From: Acetobacter orientalis
GTDB lineage: Bacteria > Pseudomonadota > Alphaproteobacteria > Acetobacterales > Acetobacteraceae
Direction: 5' to 3'
DNA length: 64,000 nucleotides
Assembly (NCBI RefSeq): GCF_000963965.1
Contig: NZ_BAMX01000035.1
Coordinates: 1-64,000, forward strand
Part shown: positions 39,567 through 49,715 of the stretch, in pieces
How positions within the stretch are numbered: the stretch's first letter is position 1
Layout: each line of letters opens with the position of its first letter
Made by a program: the position numbers and the translations under genes
Notes under the pieces: model-generated
The model's input: only the letters and a program-made list of their open reading frames with translations
Told to the model about the DNA's origin: nothing
Databases searched by the model: none

Positions 39567-40397
39567 ATGGCACTGAAGCACTTTAATCCCGTCACGCCGA
39601 GCCTTCGTGGCACGGTTCTGATTGATCGCGCTGACCTTTGGAAAGGTAAGCCGGTTAAACAGCTGACCGAAGGTAAGAACAAGACTGGTGGCCGTAACAA
39701 TAACGGTCGCACCACGTCTCGTTTCCGTGGCGGCGGTCACAAGCAGTCTTACCGTTATGTTGACTTCAAACGTCGCAAATTTGATGTGCTTGGCACAGTT
39801 GAGCGTCTGGAATATGACCCCAACCGTACCGCCTTCATTGCGCTGGTGAAGTATGAAGACGGTGAGCTCGCATATATTCTGGCTCCGCAGCGTCTGAAAG
39901 TTGGCGATAACGTTATTGCTGGCACACGCGTTGATATTAAACCTGGCAATGCAATGCCTTTGGCATCCATTCCGGTTGGTACCATCGTGCACAACATCGA
40001 GCTGAAGCAGGGTGCAGGCGGTAAGCTGGCACGTTCTGCTGGTACATATGCCCAGCTGGTTGGTAAAGACGCCGGTTACGCCCAGATTAAATTGCAGTCT
40101 GGTGAGCTTCGTATTGTTCGTGGCGAATGCATGGCAACTGTTGGTGCCGTGTCTAACCCAGACAACATGAACCAGCACCTTGGTAAGGCCGGTCGTGCCC
40201 GTTGGTTGGGGCGTCGCCCACATAACCGCGGCGTTGTGATGAACCCGGTTGACCATCCACATGGTGGTGGTGAAGGCCGGACATCTGGTGGCCGTCATCC
40301 GGTCACGCCGTGGGGCAAACCCACCAAAGGTTACAAAACTCGGGTCAATAAGCGTACGGACAGTCTGATTATCCGTCGTCGTAAGACCGGCAAGTAA
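39567..40397 (+). CDS. rplB: 50S ribosomal protein L2
   Basis: 276-aa protein essential for subunit association and peptidyl transfer. Start [15 protein letters not shown], central [12 protein letters not shown] and the conserved late [29 protein letters not shown] (around residues 224-252), whose His is tied to activity. 16 nt after rplW. Confidence 0.99.
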   Translation: MALKHFNPVTPSLRGTVLIDRADLWKGKPVKQLTEGKNKTGGRNNNGRTTSRFRGGGHKQSYRYVDFKRRKFDVLGTVERLEYDPNRTAFIALVKYEDGELAYILAPQRLKVGDNVIAGTRVDIKPGNAMPLASIPVGTIVHNIELKQGAGGKLARSAGTYAQLVGKDAGYAQIKLQSGELRIVRGECMATVGAVSNPDNMNQHLGKAGRARWLGRRPHNRGVVMNPVDHPHGGGEGRTSGGRHPVTPWGKPTKGYKTRVNKRTDSLIIRRRKTGK

Positions 40398-40410
40398 GGG
40401 GCAATAGAAG

Positions 40411-40689
40411 ATGGCACGTTCCGTCTGGAAAGGCCCGTTCGTCGACGGGTATCTGCTGAGCAAAGCTGAAGCGTCCCGCGCGTCGGGTCGTAACGAAGTG
40501 ATCAAAATCTGGTCACGTCGTTCAACGATCCTTCCGCAGTTCGTTGGACTGACGTTCGGTGTTTATAATGGTCAGAAGTTCCTGCCTGTGCAGGTGACAG
40601 AGAATATGGTCGGGCACAAGTTCGGTGAATTCTCTCCCACCCGTACATTCCACGGGCATGGGGCCGACAAGAAGTCGAAGCGGGGCTAA
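40411..40689 (+). CDS. rpsS: 30S ribosomal protein S19
   Basis: 92-aa head protein contacting S13 and the A-site tRNA region. [16 protein letters not shown] start, [21 protein letters not shown] middle and [16 protein letters not shown] end are diagnostic. 13 nt after rplB and 2 nt before rplV. Confidence 0.99.
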   Translation: MARSVWKGPFVDGYLLSKAEASRASGRNEVIKIWSRRSTILPQFVGLTFGVYNGQKFLPVQVTENMVGHKFGEFSPTRTFHGHGADKKSKRG

Positions 40690-40691
40690 TA

Positions 40692-41102
40692 ATGAGCAAG
40701 GCTAAATTGCCGCGCACGCTCGCGGAAACCGAAGCGCAGGCTATTACGCGCAACATTCGGGTTAGTCCCCGTAAGTTGAACCTTGTTGCGGGTCTTATCC
40801 GCAACAAGCCAGCGTCTCAGGCAGTCGCAACTCTTACGTTCTCTAAGCGTCGTATTGCGCAGGAAGTCAAAAAGACTCTCGAAAGCGCGATTGCGAATGC
40901 TGAGAACAATCATCAGCTCGACGTTGATCAGCTGGTGGTTAAGACAGCTGAAGTGGGTAAATCCATTGTCATGCGTCGTTTCCACGCTCGTGGTCGCGGT
41001 CGTTCTGCACGTGTGGAAAAATTCTTCAGCCATCTTAAGATTGTTGTTGCAGAACGGGCTCCAGAGCCTGAAGCAACCACTACTGAGCAGAAGGCGGCCT
41101 GA
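40692..41102 (+). CDS. rplV: 50S ribosomal protein L22
   Basis: 136-aa protein whose beta-hairpin lines the exit tunnel beside L4. [20 protein letters not shown] near residues 17-36 and the loop [21 protein letters not shown] near 96-116 are characteristic. The C-terminus is longer and Glu/Pro-rich, as in other alphaproteobacteria. 3 nt before rpsC. Confidence 0.98.
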   Translation: MSKAKLPRTLAETEAQAITRNIRVSPRKLNLVAGLIRNKPASQAVATLTFSKRRIAQEVKKTLESAIANAENNHQLDVDQLVVKTAEVGKSIVMRRFHARGRGRSARVEKFFSHLKIVVAERAPEPEATTTEQKAA

Positions 41103-41105
41103 GGT

Positions 41106-41783
41106 ATGGGACATAAAGTCAATCCAATCGGGCTGCGGCTCGGTATCAATCGCACGTGGGATAGCCGCTGGTACGCTGATGCCGACTATTCACGCCTGCT
41201 GCACGAAGACCTGAAACTGCGCGCTTTCCTGCGTCGTAAGCTTTCTGGTGCTGGTGTATCTCGTGTTGTTATCGAACGTCCGGCTAAAAAGCCACGCGTT
41301 ACGATTTATGCAGCACGCCCTGGCGTGGTGATCGGCAAAAAGGGTCAGGACATTGACGCTCTGCGTAAAGAGCTGACCCGTATGGCTGGTACCGAAGTTG
41401 CTTTGAACATTGTTGAAATCCGTAAGCCGGAAATCGATGCAACTCTGGTTGCAGACAACATTGCTCAGCAGCTTGAACGCCGCGTTGCTTTCCGTCGTGC
41501 TATGAAGCGTGCAGTGCAATCTGCTATGCGTCTTGGCGCACAGGGCATCCGGATCAACTGCTCCGGTCGTCTGGGCGGTGCAGAAATCGCACGTATCGAA
41601 TGGTACCGTGAAGGCCGTGTGCCTCTTCACACACTGCGCGCCGACATTGATTACGGCGTGTCTACAGCGCATACCACCTATGGTTCTTGCGGTGTGAAGG
41701 TTTGGATCTTCAAAGGTGAGATCCTTGCGCATGACCCCATGGCTCAGGATCGCCGGGCGGCCGAGCAGGCTCCCCAGCGCTGA
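41106..41783 (+). CDS. rpsC: 30S ribosomal protein S3
   Basis: 225-aa protein at the mRNA entry channel with helicase-related function. Start [23 protein letters not shown]. The KH motif is in [21 protein letters not shown] near 74-94. C-terminal [30 protein letters not shown] is conserved. 18 nt before rplP. Confidence 0.99.
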   Translation: MGHKVNPIGLRLGINRTWDSRWYADADYSRLLHEDLKLRAFLRRKLSGAGVSRVVIERPAKKPRVTIYAARPGVVIGKKGQDIDALRKELTRMAGTEVALNIVEIRKPEIDATLVADNIAQQLERRVAFRRAMKRAVQSAMRLGAQGIRINCSGRLGGAEIARIEWYREGRVPLHTLRADIDYGVSTAHTTYGSCGVKVWIFKGEILAHDPMAQDRRAAEQAPQR

Positions 41784-41801
41784 GGCGAAGGATAAAAGAT
41801 A

Positions 41802-42218
41802 ATGCTTTCTCCTAAGCGGACTAAATTCCGTAAGGCGCATAAAGGCCGTATTCACGGCCTCGCCAAAAGCGGCACTACGCTTAACTTTGGCACGTTCGGT
41901 TTGAAGGCTCTTCAGCCCGAACGGATCACGGCGCGTCAGATTGAAGCGTCTCGTCGTGCAATCACCAGGGCTATGAAACGTGCGGGTCGTGTATGGATTC
42001 GTATTTTTCCTGACCTTCCGGTCTCGACAAAGCCTGCAGAAGTGCGTATGGGATCCGGCAAGGGATCTCCCGAGTACTGGGTAGCCCGTGTGAAGCCCGG
42101 TCGCATTTTGTTTGAAATCGAAGGTGTGCCACCAGAAGTAGCGCGTGAAGCGCTGGCTCTTGGTGCAGCAAAGCTGCCGATTAAGACAAAATTTGTGACC
42201 CGAATTGGAGATGCGTGA
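41802..42218 (+). CDS. rplP: 50S ribosomal protein L16
   Basis: 138-aa protein near the A-site, needed for tRNA accommodation. [19 protein letters not shown] start, [26 protein letters not shown] and [34 protein letters not shown] (about residues 66-99). Its stop is 1 nt from rpmC. Confidence 0.99.
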   Translation: MLSPKRTKFRKAHKGRIHGLAKSGTTLNFGTFGLKALQPERITARQIEASRRAITRAMKRAGRVWIRIFPDLPVSTKPAEVRMGSGKGSPEYWVARVKPGRILFEIEGVPPEVAREALALGAAKLPIKTKFVTRIGDA

Positions 42219-42219
42219 G

Positions 42220-42456
42220 ATGGCAAAGGCAACAAAGCCAGCTGATCTGCGTGCCAAAACGGCTGATGAACTGAATGCGCTTCTGCTCGATCTGAAGCGT
42301 GAACAGCTCAACCTCCGTTTCCAGCAGGCAACCGGGCAGACCGAAGGCCAAAGCCGTATTCGGGTTGTTCGTCGTGAAATTGCGCGTATCAAAACTATTG
42401 TGGCGCAAAATGAGAAGTCTGCAGCAGGTGCAAAAACATCTGCTGCCATTTCCTGA
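42220..42456 (+). CDS. rpmC: 50S ribosomal protein L29
   Basis: 78-aa helical hairpin protein at the tunnel exit. [28 protein letters not shown] and [14 protein letters not shown] are typical. ATG 42220 is chosen; an in-frame TTG 15 nt upstream lies within rplP. The Ala/Ser/Lys-rich tail adds about 10 residues over E. coli. Confidence 0.97.
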   Translation: MAKATKPADLRAKTADELNALLLDLKREQLNLRFQQATGQTEGQSRIRVVRREIARIKTIVAQNEKSAAGAKTSAAIS

Positions 42457-42469
42457 AGGGAGTTGGACG

Positions 42470-42742
42470 ATGCCAAGGCGCGTCCTTACCGGACGTGTGA
42501 CCAGCGACAAGATGGACAAGACCGTAACGGTTCTTGTCGATCGTCGCGTCATGCATCCGCTGTATAAGAAGTTCATTCGTCGCTCTAAAAAATATGCGGC
42601 GCATGATGAAGAAAACACCTGCAAGGTGGGCGATACGGTTCGCATTATCGAATGCCCCCCGATTTCCCGGCGCAAGACGTGGGCTGTGGTTTCTCGTAAT
42701 GGTGAAACCGTTGATGCTTCCGCTGCTGGCGTGTCGGCGTAA
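42470..42742 (+). CDS. rpsQ: 30S ribosomal protein S17
   Basis: 90-aa OB-fold protein of early 30S assembly. [21 protein letters not shown] start, [19 protein letters not shown] middle and [24 protein letters not shown] 42470 has GAAGGGAG upstream. Longer in-frame starts fall inside rpmC. Confidence 0.98.
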   Translation: MPRRVLTGRVTSDKMDKTVTVLVDRRVMHPLYKKFIRRSKKYAAHDEENTCKVGDTVRIIECPPISRRKTWAVVSRNGETVDASAAGVSA

Positions 42743-42760
42743 GGTAAGGATATCTAAGAC

Positions 42761-43129
42761 ATGATCCATCCCGAGACCAACCTCGACGTGGCCGATAACT
42801 CCGGTGCGCGTCAGGTGCAGTGCATCAAGGTGCTGGGCGGTTCCAAGCGGAAATCTGCCTCGGTCGGCGACGTGATCGTCGTTTCCGTCAAGGAAGCCAT
42901 CCCTCGTGGGAAGGTGAAAAAAGGCGACGTCCACCAAGCTGTTATCGTTCGTACCTCTTATCCGGTTCGTCGCCCAGATGGTAGCGCGATCCGTTTTGAT
43001 AAGAACGCTGCTGTTCTGATCAACAAACAGCAGGAGCCGATTGGTACGCGTATCTTTGGCCCGGTTGTTCGTGAACTGCGTGCGCGCAAGTTCATGAAAA
43101 TCATCTCTCTGGCCCCGGAGGTGCTATAA
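42761..43129 (+). CDS. rplN: 50S ribosomal protein L14
   Basis: 122-aa protein at the subunit interface. [27 protein letters not shown] start and [28 protein letters not shown] end are diagnostic and full length. Its stop TAA shares one base with the rplX ATG. Confidence 0.99.
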   Translation: MIHPETNLDVADNSGARQVQCIKVLGGSKRKSASVGDVIVVSVKEAIPRGKVKKGDVHQAVIVRTSYPVRRPDGSAIRFDKNAAVLINKQQEPIGTRIFGPVVRELRARKFMKIISLAPEVL

Positions 43130-43449
43130 TGGCTGCGCGTATTAAAAAGGGCGATACAGTCGTTGTTATCAGCGGTTCTTCTAAAGGAACCGAAGGTGAA
43201 GTTCTGTCAGTGCGCCCTGCAGAAGGTCGTGCTGTTGTGCGTGGTGTTGCAATTGCTAAACGTCATCAGAAGCCCACACGTATGGGTGATGAAGGCGGTA
43301 TTATTGCACGCGAAGCACCGGTTCATCTGTCTAACCTGAAGCTGGTTGATCCTGCTTCCAAAAAGCCGACCCGCGTTGGGTTCCGTGTTCTGGAAGATGG
43401 TCGCAAAGTCCGTGTTGCTAAGGCAACAGGCGAAGTAATCGAAGGCTAA
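43129..43449 (+). CDS. rplX: 50S ribosomal protein L24
   Basis: 106-aa assembly-initiator protein. The KOW motif [22 protein letters not shown] is near residues 5-25, followed by [36 protein letters not shown] overlap with rplN implies coupled translation. 10 nt before rplE. Confidence 0.98.
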   Translation: MAARIKKGDTVVVISGSSKGTEGEVLSVRPAEGRAVVRGVAIAKRHQKPTRMGDEGGIIAREAPVHLSNLKLVDPASKKPTRVGFRVLEDGRKVRVAKATGEVIEG

Positions 43450-43459
43450 GGGGGCGAGG

Positions 43460-44029
43460 ATGACCGAGTCTAAAAGCGTTCGTTCCGTTCCTCGTTTTCA
43501 GGAACGTTATGAAAACGAACTGCGCGCGAAGCTTCGTGAGCAGTTCGGCTATACCAATGAGATGCAGGTTCCACGGCTTGAAAAAATCGTCCTGAACATG
43601 GGCGTTGGTGAAGCTGCTGGTGACCAGAAGAAGCTTGATGCGGCCGTTGCTGAAATGACCCTGATTGCTGGCCAGAAGCCAGTTAAGACGGTGGCTAAAA
43701 AGGCAATTGCAGGCTTCAAGATTCGTGAAGGTCTGCCGATTGGTTGTAAAGTTACTCTGCGTCGTGCGCAGATGTACGAATTCCTTGATCGTCTGGTGAC
43801 GATTGCTATGCCACGCATCCGTGACTTCCGCGGTTTGCCAGCAAGCAAAGGGTTCGATGGGCGTGGTAACTTTGCGCTGGGTCTGAAAGAACAGATCGTG
43901 TTTCCCGAAATCGACTACGATAAAGTAGACGATATTCGCGGCATGGACGTTGTGTTCGTGACCAGTGCAAAGACGGATGCTGAAGCAAAAGCGCTTCTTA
44001 AAGCATTCGATCTCCCCTTTGCAGCGTAA
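43460..44029 (+). CDS. rplE: 50S ribosomal protein L5
   Basis: 189-aa 5S rRNA-binding protein of the central protuberance. [16 protein letters not shown] near residue 38, [31 protein letters not shown] near 72-102 and [21 protein letters not shown] near 135-155 are conserved. An 83-nt gap with small hairpins precedes rpsN. Confidence 0.99.
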   Translation: MTESKSVRSVPRFQERYENELRAKLREQFGYTNEMQVPRLEKIVLNMGVGEAAGDQKKLDAAVAEMTLIAGQKPVKTVAKKAIAGFKIREGLPIGCKVTLRRAQMYEFLDRLVTIAMPRIRDFRGLPASKGFDGRGNFALGLKEQIVFPEIDYDKVDDIRGMDVVFVTSAKTDAEAKALLKAFDLPFAA

Positions 44030-44041
44030 CGGAAATCGTCT

Positions 44042-44087
44042 ACCTGTCATCAGGTGTTGTTGTCTTGGAAAACCGTCGAAGGTTTTC
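44042..44087 (+). repeat. Two small hairpins between rplE and rpsN
   Basis: ACCTG/CAGGT with TCAT loop (44042-44055) and GAAAACC/GGTTTTC with a 6-nt loop (44068-44087) occupy the 83-nt gap, the widest within the S10-spc group before secY. No T run follows. They may influence rpsN translation or mRNA processing. Confidence 0.35.
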
Positions 44088-44112
44088 GAAGGGTTCCGGA
44101 GGATAAAATTAT

Positions 44113-44418
44113 ATGGCTAAGACTTCTGCCATTACGCGCAATGCCAAGCGTGCTAGCATGGCCGCGCGTGACAAGGAAAAGCGTGCGGCGTTGAAAAACA
44201 TCGTTATGGACCGCTCGCTTCCTGTAGAAGATCGGTTTGATGCGTCTTTGAAACTGGCTGAGCTTCCTCGCAATGGCTCACGCGTTCGCGTGCGTTTGCG
44301 TTGCAAGCTGACAGGTCGTTCACGCGGTAACTACCGTAAGTTCGAACTGTGCCGTATTGCCCTGCGTGATCTGGCTTCTAGCGGGCAGATCCCGGGCCTG
44401 GTCAAAGCAAGCTGGTAA
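44113..44418 (+). CDS. rpsN: 30S ribosomal protein S14
   Basis: 101-aa protein of the long, zinc-free class: it lacks the two CxxC pairs of the 61-aa form. [13 protein letters not shown] start, [48 protein letters not shown] body and GLVKASW end. GGAGGAT lies upstream. 9 nt before rpsH. Confidence 0.98.
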   Translation: MAKTSAITRNAKRASMAARDKEKRAALKNIVMDRSLPVEDRFDASLKLAELPRNGSRVRVRLRCKLTGRSRGNYRKFELCRIALRDLASSGQIPGLVKASW

Positions 44419-44427
44419 GGGCGCATA

Positions 44428-44826
44428 ATGTCACTTTCTGATCCGTTGGGTGATATGCTCACCCGCATCCGTAACGCACAGCGCGCACGTCATGCTGCTT
44501 GTGTGTCTCCGGCGTCTAACCTGCGTTCTAGCGTGCTTGATGCGCTTCAGCGTGAAGGCTACATCCGTGGCTATAAGCGTGAAGAAGTTCGTAAGGGTAT
44601 TGTTCAGCTGCACATCGAGCTGAAATATTCTGAGGGTGAACCGGTTATTAAGGAAATTCACCGCGTGTCCCGTCCGGGCCGTCGTGTTTATTCCAAAATT
44701 AAAGAACTGCCACGTGTGTGCGCTGGTCTGGGTGTTTCTATCCTTTCCACCCCTCGTGGTGTTCTATCTGACGTAGAGGCTCGCGCTGCCAATGTTGGCG
44801 GTGAAGTCCTCTGCCGCGTGTTCTGA
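44428..44826 (+). CDS. rpsH: 30S ribosomal protein S8
   Basis: 132-aa primary 16S rRNA binder; in E. coli also represses the spc operon. [17 protein letters not shown] start and the end [26 protein letters not shown] are diagnostic. 10 nt before rplF. Confidence 0.98.
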   Translation: MSLSDPLGDMLTRIRNAQRARHAACVSPASNLRSSVLDALQREGYIRGYKREEVRKGIVQLHIELKYSEGEPVIKEIHRVSRPGRRVYSKIKELPRVCAGLGVSILSTPRGVLSDVEARAANVGGEVLCRVF

Positions 44827-44836
44827 GGAGGGATAC

Positions 44837-45370
44837 ATGTCACGTGTAGGCAAATATCCCGTCGAAGTTCCTGGTGGGGTGACCGTCTCTATTGCGGATG
44901 GTGTTTTCAAGGCAAAGGGCAAGCTGGGTGAGCTTTCTCTTCCGCTGTCTTCTCACATTGAAGCTGAAATTGCCGAAGGCAAGGTTGCTGTGCGCCCAGT
45001 GGGCACCGCAGCGCAGGCTCGTATGATGTGGGGTACAACCCGCGCTTTGATTGCAACTGCAATTAAAGGTGTTTCTGAAGGGTTCTCCAAAACTCTGGAA
45101 ATCAACGGTACTGGTTATCGTGCTGCTGTTCAGGGTTCCAACCTTGTGATGAACCTTGGGTTCTCTCACGACGTGGTTTACCCGATTCCGCAGGGTATCA
45201 AGATTTCTACACCGCGCCCGACTGCCATCGTTGTTGAAGGCATCGATAAGCAGCGCGTTGGTCAGGTTGCTCTTGATATTCGTAGCTACCGCAAGCCTGA
45301 GCCTTACAAAGGTAAGGGTGTGCGTTACGAAACGGAAACCATTCGTCGCAAGGAAGGCAAGAAGAAATAA
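44837..45370 (+). CDS. rplF: 50S ribosomal protein L6
   Basis: 177-aa protein near the sarcin-ricin loop. [15 protein letters not shown] start, [25 protein letters not shown] middle and [26 protein letters not shown] end. ATG 44837 has GAGGAGGG upstream; a longer in-frame reading lies in rpsH. Shares one base with rplR (TAATG). Confidence 0.98.
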   Translation: MSRVGKYPVEVPGGVTVSIADGVFKAKGKLGELSLPLSSHIEAEIAEGKVAVRPVGTAAQARMMWGTTRALIATAIKGVSEGFSKTLEINGTGYRAAVQGSNLVMNLGFSHDVVYPIPQGIKISTPRPTAIVVEGIDKQRVGQVALDIRSYRKPEPYKGKGVRYETETIRRKEGKKK

Positions 45371-45732
45371 TGAGCACTCAGCAGGAACTGCGGAATCGGC
45401 GGCGTGCTCGCCTCCGTTTTCAGCTCCGTCGCAAGGCTGGTGGTCGTCCGCGTCTGTCGGTCTTCCGGTCTGGCAAAAATATTTATGCACAGGTCATCGA
45501 CGACGTACAGGGCCGTACACTGGCTTCTGCGTCCAGCTTGGATAAAGAACTGCGTGAAGGCCTGAAGACAGGCGCAACAAAAGACAGTGCAAACGCTGTT
45601 GGTAAGCTGGTTGCCCAGCGTGCTGTTGCCGCTGGTGTCTCTCAGGTTGTTTTTGACCGTGGGGAATATCTGTATCATGGCCGCGTGAAGGCCCTGGCGG
45701 AGGCTGCCCGCGAGGGCGGTCTCTCCTTCTGA
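45370..45732 (+). CDS. rplR: 50S ribosomal protein L18
   Basis: 120-aa 5S rRNA-binding protein. [35 protein letters not shown] near residues 11-45 and [28 protein letters not shown] at the end. Translationally coupled to rplF by overlap. Confidence 0.98.
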   Translation: MSTQQELRNRRRARLRFQLRRKAGGRPRLSVFRSGKNIYAQVIDDVQGRTLASASSLDKELREGLKTGATKDSANAVGKLVAQRAVAAGVSQVVFDRGEYLYHGRVKALAEAAREGGLSF

Positions 45733-45747
45733 GGAAAGGATCACGTA

Positions 45748-46320
45748 ATGGCTCGTGAACCAAGAGAAGGCGGTCGAGGCGGCCGTGATCGCGAACGCGA
45801 AGGTGATGAACTGGTTGATAAACTGGTTACCATCAACCGCGTTGCCAAAGTTGTAAAAGGCGGCCGTCGTTTCGCCTTTGCTGCTCTGGTTGTTGTGGGT
45901 GACCAGAAAGGTCGCGTTGGCTACGGTGCAGGTAAGGCGCGTGAAGTGCCTGAAGCTATTCGTAAGGCTACGGAACGTGCTAAACGTGGCATGATCCGTG
46001 TGCCGATGAAGGAAGGCCGCACCCTGCATCATGACGTTGCTGGTCACTTCGGTGCTGGTAAAGTTGTGCTGCGCTCTGCCGAAGCCGGTACCGGTATTAT
46101 TGCTGGTGGCCCAATGCGTGCAGTGTTTGAAAGCCTGGGCATTAACGATGTGGTTGCGAAGTCCCTTGGGACACGTAACCCGCACAACATGGTGAAAGCG
46201 ACTTTTGACGCTCTGACCCGTTGTGCTAGCCCGCGCTCAGTTGCAAACCGTCGTGGTAAGAAGGTTGCTGAAATCTTCGGTAAGCGCGACCAAGCAGCAG
46301 GGGAGGCCGCTGATGTCTGA
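45748..46320 (+). CDS. rpsE: 30S ribosomal protein S5
   Basis: 190-aa accuracy protein at the mRNA entry. A Gly/Arg/Glu-rich N-terminal extension (about 1-22) precedes the dsRBD-like [45 protein letters not shown] and [33 protein letters not shown] follow. The end overlaps rpmD by 8 nt. Confidence 0.98.
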   Translation: MAREPREGGRGGRDREREGDELVDKLVTINRVAKVVKGGRRFAFAALVVVGDQKGRVGYGAGKAREVPEAIRKATERAKRGMIRVPMKEGRTLHHDVAGHFGAGKVVLRSAEAGTGIIAGGPMRAVFESLGINDVVAKSLGTRNPHNMVKATFDALTRCASPRSVANRRGKKVAEIFGKRDQAAGEAADV

Positions 46321-46498
46321 GGCCAAAACCTTTAAAGTGATCCAGATTGCGTCCGGTAACGGTCGCAAGCCTGGTCAGCAGGAAACACTGGTCGGTCTGG
46401 GTCTGAACAAGATCGGTCGTGAACGCGTGCTTGAAGACACCCCTTCAACCCGTGGCATGGTCCGTAAAGTCGCCCACCTTGTGAAGGTGGAGGATTGA
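46313..46498 (+). CDS. rpmD: 50S ribosomal protein L30
   Basis: 61-aa protein, full family length: [33 protein letters not shown] and [15 protein letters not shown] 46313 lies within the end of rpsE after GGGGAGG; longer in-frame starts would lie deeper in rpsE. 1 nt before rplO. Confidence 0.97.
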   Translation: MSEAKTFKVIQIASGNGRKPGQQETLVGLGLNKIGRERVLEDTPSTRGMVRKVAHLVKVED

Positions 46499-46499
46499 T

Positions 46500-46988
46500 A
46501 TGAATCTGAATGAGCTGCGCGATAACGAGGGTTCTCGGTATCGTAAAAAACGTCTTGGCCGTGGCATTGGCTCCGGTAAAGGCAAAACATCTGGTAAAGG
46601 TGTTAAAGGGCAGAAAGCTCGCGAAGGCGTTTCTTTGAACGGCTTCGAGGGTGGTCAGCTGCCACTTTATCGTCGTCTGCCAAAACGTGGCTTCAAGAAC
46701 ATCTTCCGCAAGGTTTATGCTCCGGTTAACCTCGGTGCTGTTGAAAAAGCTTTTGCTGAAGGTAAGATTGACGCAGGCGTGACTGTAACTGAAGCTGTGC
46801 TGAAAATTGCAGGGCTTGTTGGTACAGGCAAGTACGCTGGTGTGCGTATTCTGGGCGAAGGCGAACTGTCTCGTGCAGTGACCTTTGAAGTTTCTGGCGC
46901 TTCTGCTTCTGCTGTTGCAGCAGTAGAAAAAGCTGGTGGCTCTGTTAAGGTTCTTGCTCCTAAGGCAGCAGAAGCCAGCGCATCCTAA
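46500..46988 (+). CDS. rplO: 50S ribosomal protein L15
   Basis: 162-aa late-assembly protein. [22 protein letters not shown] start, the Gly/Lys-rich [18 protein letters not shown] segment and [19 protein letters not shown]. Followed by hairpins and a 138-nt gap to secY. Confidence 0.98.
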   Translation: MNLNELRDNEGSRYRKKRLGRGIGSGKGKTSGKGVKGQKAREGVSLNGFEGGQLPLYRRLPKRGFKNIFRKVYAPVNLGAVEKAFAEGKIDAGVTVTEAVLKIAGLVGTGKYAGVRILGEGELSRAVTFEVSGASASAVAAVEKAGGSVKVLAPKAAEASAS

Positions 46989-46995
46989 TGCGATG

Positions 46996-47038
46996 GGAAG
47001 GAGAAAGGGGAAGCTCTTTCTCCTTCCAGTCTGTTTTT
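46996..47038 (+). terminator. Terminator/attenuator-like hairpin between rplO and secY
   Basis: Perfect 12-bp stem GGAAGGAGAAAG/CTTTCTCCTTCC (46996-47007 with 47016-47027), 8-nt loop, then AGTCTGTTTTT. The T run is offset by 6 nt, so it is probably a partial terminator. A second perfect small stem GTCTAA/TTAGAC lies at 47053-47067. Confidence 0.6.
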
Positions 47039-47126
47039 CCAGAGGTTTTCTGGTCTAACTTTTAGACTATCATGCCAGCGTCCCGCATTGATTGTGGTGG
47101 CGCTGTTTGTGTGAAAGGACGGATGC

Positions 47127-48485
47127 ATGGCTTCCGCGGCCGAACAGCTGGCTGCCAACTTCAATGTGGGTTCGTTTGCTAAGGCAACAGAACTCAAGAA
47201 GCGGATTTGGTTTACGCTTGGCGCGCTCATCATTTACCGTCTGGGTACGTATATTCCGGTACCGGGTGTTGATGCGACCGTAATGGGCCAACTGCTGGCA
47301 CAGCATCAGGGTGGCATCTTGGGCATGTTTAACATGTTCACGGGTGGTGCTTTGGGGCGTATGACAGTTTTTGCCCTCAACATTATGCCGTATATCTCTG
47401 CGTCTATTATTGTGCAGTTGATGTCTACTGCTATTCCTTCGCTTGAAGCGCTCAAGAAGGAAGGTGAGCAGGGGCGTAAAAAGCTCAATGAGTATACGCG
47501 CTATCTGACCGTGTTTATTGCTCTCTTTCAGGCTTATGGCATTGCTGTAGGGCTGGAAAGCATGAGAAGCTCTGCTGGTGCTGCGGTTGTGAACCCCGGT
47601 GTCTTCTTTCTTGTTTCCTGCGTGATTACTCTCGTGGGCGGCACCATGTTTCTTATGTGGCTTGGTGAGCAGATTACCTCTCGTGGGGTGGGGAACGGAA
47701 TTTCACTGATCATTTTTGCGGGTATTGTGGCCAACTTGCCGCATGCTTTGGCAAGTCTGTTTCAGTTAGGATATACCGGCGCTCTTTCTCCAATATTCGT
47801 TTTGCTGTTTTTGGTGTTAGCCGCCATTACCATTACGTTTATTGTGTTTATGGAGCAGGCTCAGCGCAGAGTTGTTATCCAGTACCCCAAACGCCAGATG
47901 GGGCAGAAGATGTTTGGTGGTGACACCACGCATATGCCGCTTAAGGTGAATACGGCTGGCGTTATTCCGCCTATTTTTGCCTCTTCGGTTCTGCTTATTC
48001 CTGTGACAATCTCTGGGTTCATGAACGGTAAGTCCATGCCAGGATGGTTGTCTTTTCTTGGGGAAGAACTGGGGCAGGGGCAGCCACTTTACATGCTGTT
48101 TTATGCAGCCATGATTGTGTTCTTTTCCTACTTCTATGCTGCGGTAACGTTTAACCCGACCGAGACAGCAGATAATTTGCGTAAGCAAGGTGGCTTTATA
48201 CCGGGTATTCGCCCCGGCGCAGCGACAGCTACTTATTTCGATAAGATTCTGACACGTCTGACCACGATTGGTGCGGCGTATATGGTTCTTGTCTGCCTGC
48301 TGCCGCAAATTTTAATTAGCCGTTACAATGTGCCGTTCTATTTCGGTGGTACGAGCTTAATCATTATTGTGTCTGTGACCATTGATACCGTCACGCAAAT
48401 TCAGTCTCATCTGGTTGCGCATCAGTATCAGGGGCTTATGAAGCGTTCTCGGGGTGGTAGAAAGCAAAGGATTATCCGGCGATGA
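47127..48485 (+). CDS. secY: Protein translocase subunit SecY
   Basis: 452-aa central channel of the Sec translocon, ten membrane helices. RIWFTLGALIIYRLGTYIPVPGVD near residue 25-48, the plug region GGALGRMTVFALNIMPYISASII near 75-97, and GMR-like PGIRPGAATATYFDKILTRLTTIGAAYM near 355-382. C-terminal RGGRKQRIIRR interacts with SecA/ribosome. AAAGGACGG precedes the start. Overlaps adk by ATGA. Confidence 0.99.
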   Translation: MASAAEQLAANFNVGSFAKATELKKRIWFTLGALIIYRLGTYIPVPGVDATVMGQLLAQHQGGILGMFNMFTGGALGRMTVFALNIMPYISASIIVQLMSTAIPSLEALKKEGEQGRKKLNEYTRYLTVFIALFQAYGIAVGLESMRSSAGAAVVNPGVFFLVSCVITLVGGTMFLMWLGEQITSRGVGNGISLIIFAGIVANLPHALASLFQLGYTGALSPIFVLLFLVLAAITITFIVFMEQAQRRVVIQYPKRQMGQKMFGGDTTHMPLKVNTAGVIPPIFASSVLLIPVTISGFMNGKSMPGWLSFLGEELGQGQPLYMLFYAAMIVFFSYFYAAVTFNPTETADNLRKQGGFIPGIRPGAATATYFDKILTRLTTIGAAYMVLVCLLPQILISRYNVPFYFGGTSLIIIVSVTIDTVTQIQSHLVAHQYQGLMKRSRGGRKQRIIRR

Positions 48486-49132
48486 ATATTATTTTTCTTG
48501 GACCGCCGGGTGCAGGGAAAGGGACGCAGTCCAAGCTGTTGGAAGACCGCTATGGGCTGGTGCAGATCTCTACCGGGGATATGCTGCGCGCCGAGGTTGC
48601 TCGTGGTTCTGAGACCGGGAAACAGGCTAAAAGCCTGATGGATACTGGCCGTCTGGTACCAGATGAGCTGATTATTGCGATGTTGCAGTCCAGAATTGCG
48701 CAACCTGATTGTGCAAAAGGTTTTATTCTGGATGGTTTTCCACGGACAACGGGGCAGGCTGAAGCTCTGGATGGTATGCTTAAAGCAAGCCACCAGCAGA
48801 TTGATATTGTTCTGTTTCTGGACGTGGATGAAGACATTCTTGCGGACAGAATCTCTGGCCGTTTCACCTGCGCAAAGTGTGGAACAACCTACAACGAGGT
48901 TTCAAACCCGCCCAAAGTGGCTGGCGTTTGTGATGCGTGTGGCAGCCATGAGTTTAAGCGCCGTGCAGACGACAAGCGTGAAACAGTTGTGGAACGCTTG
49001 AAAGAATACCGGAAACTGACTGCACCAATTCTACCGTTCTATGAAAAAACCGGGCGTTTACATGCCATTAACGGCATGCTGCCCGCGTCAGAAGTGACGG
49101 CGCAAATTGAAGCAGTGTTAGCTAAGTCGTGA
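48482..49132 (+). CDS. adk: Adenylate kinase with zinc-type LID
   Basis: 216-aa enzyme converting ATP + AMP to two ADP. P-loop GPPGAGKGTQSK at 7-18, AMP site STGDMLR near 30 and DGFPRT near 84. The LID has Cys130, Cys133, Cys150 and Cys153, the four-Cys zinc-binding form. The secY-adk overlap is common in many bacteria; rpmJ, often next in gammaproteobacteria, is not here. Confidence 0.98.
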   Translation: MNIIFLGPPGAGKGTQSKLLEDRYGLVQISTGDMLRAEVARGSETGKQAKSLMDTGRLVPDELIIAMLQSRIAQPDCAKGFILDGFPRTTGQAEALDGMLKASHQQIDIVLFLDVDEDILADRISGRFTCAKCGTTYNEVSNPPKVAGVCDACGSHEFKRRADDKRETVVERLKEYRKLTAPILPFYEKTGRLHAINGMLPASEVTAQIEAVLAKS

Positions 49133-49160
49133 GTGATCACGAAAAAGTGATCCGTTTTCG

Positions 49161-49198
49161 TTGACTTGTGTGAGTGGCCGGTATATTTCGCGGCCACT
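49161..49198 (+). promoter_or_regulatory. Candidate promoter inside an inverted repeat upstream of rpsM
   Basis: TTGACT (49161-49166) and TATATT (49182-49187) are 15 nt apart, short of the ideal 17. TATATT lies wholly in the 10-nt spacer of a perfect inverted repeat AGTGGCCG/CGGCCACT (49173-49180 with 49191-49198). This could be an internal promoter for the alpha operon with an overlapping operator, or simply a leader hairpin. Confidence 0.4.
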
Positions 49199-49271
49199 GA
49201 GTGAAATCTGCTTTCGTGATGAAAGCTATGAGATTCTGCCGCTGAGGCAGGCATCTACAGGAGTGTAAGGC

Positions 49272-49649
49272 GTGGCACGTATTGCCGGCGTGAATGTCCC
49301 GACCAACAAACGCGTTGTTATTGGGCTTCAGTATATTTACGGGATTGGCGCAACTAAAGCAGAACAGATCTGCACCGCAGCAGGTATTCCTGACGCGAAG
49401 CGCGTTAATGAACTGAGCGACGACGAAATCATGAAGCTGCGTGAGCTGATTGATACCCAGTATCGCGTTGAAGGCGATCTGCGTCGTGAAGTTGCTATGA
49501 ACATCAAACGCCTGATGGATCTGGGTTGCTACCGTGGCCTGCGCCACCGTCGTGGGCTGCCTGTTCGTGGTCAGCGTACACACACCAATGCTCGTACCCG
49601 TAAGGGTAAAGCTGTGGCGATTGCTGGTAAGAAAAAAGCAGCGCGTTAA
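49272..49649 (+). CDS. rpsM: 30S ribosomal protein S13
   Basis: 125-aa head protein forming inter-subunit bridges. [25 protein letters not shown] start and [24 protein letters not shown] end are diagnostic. The start codon is GTG with AGGAG 8 nt before it. First gene of the alpha group, 139 nt after adk. Confidence 0.98.
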   Translation: MARIAGVNVPTNKRVVIGLQYIYGIGATKAEQICTAAGIPDAKRVNELSDDEIMKLRELIDTQYRVEGDLRREVAMNIKRLMDLGCYRGLRHRRGLPVRGQRTHTNARTRKGKAVAIAGKKKAAR

Positions 49650-49715
49650 TTCGCTTTGTTGAAAAACTCCGGACGGCTTTTGCGGGCATCTGGGTAGAGA
49701 CTGAGGTAGAAAATT

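Noticed and set aside
39522-40505. Open frame of 327 codons antisense to rplB
   Set aside because: Composition typical of the opposite strand of highly expressed genes; no motif.
41190-42476. Open frame of 428 codons antisense to rpsC-rplP-rpmC
   Set aside because: Crosses several essential genes, no domain or ribosome site; a codon-bias shadow.
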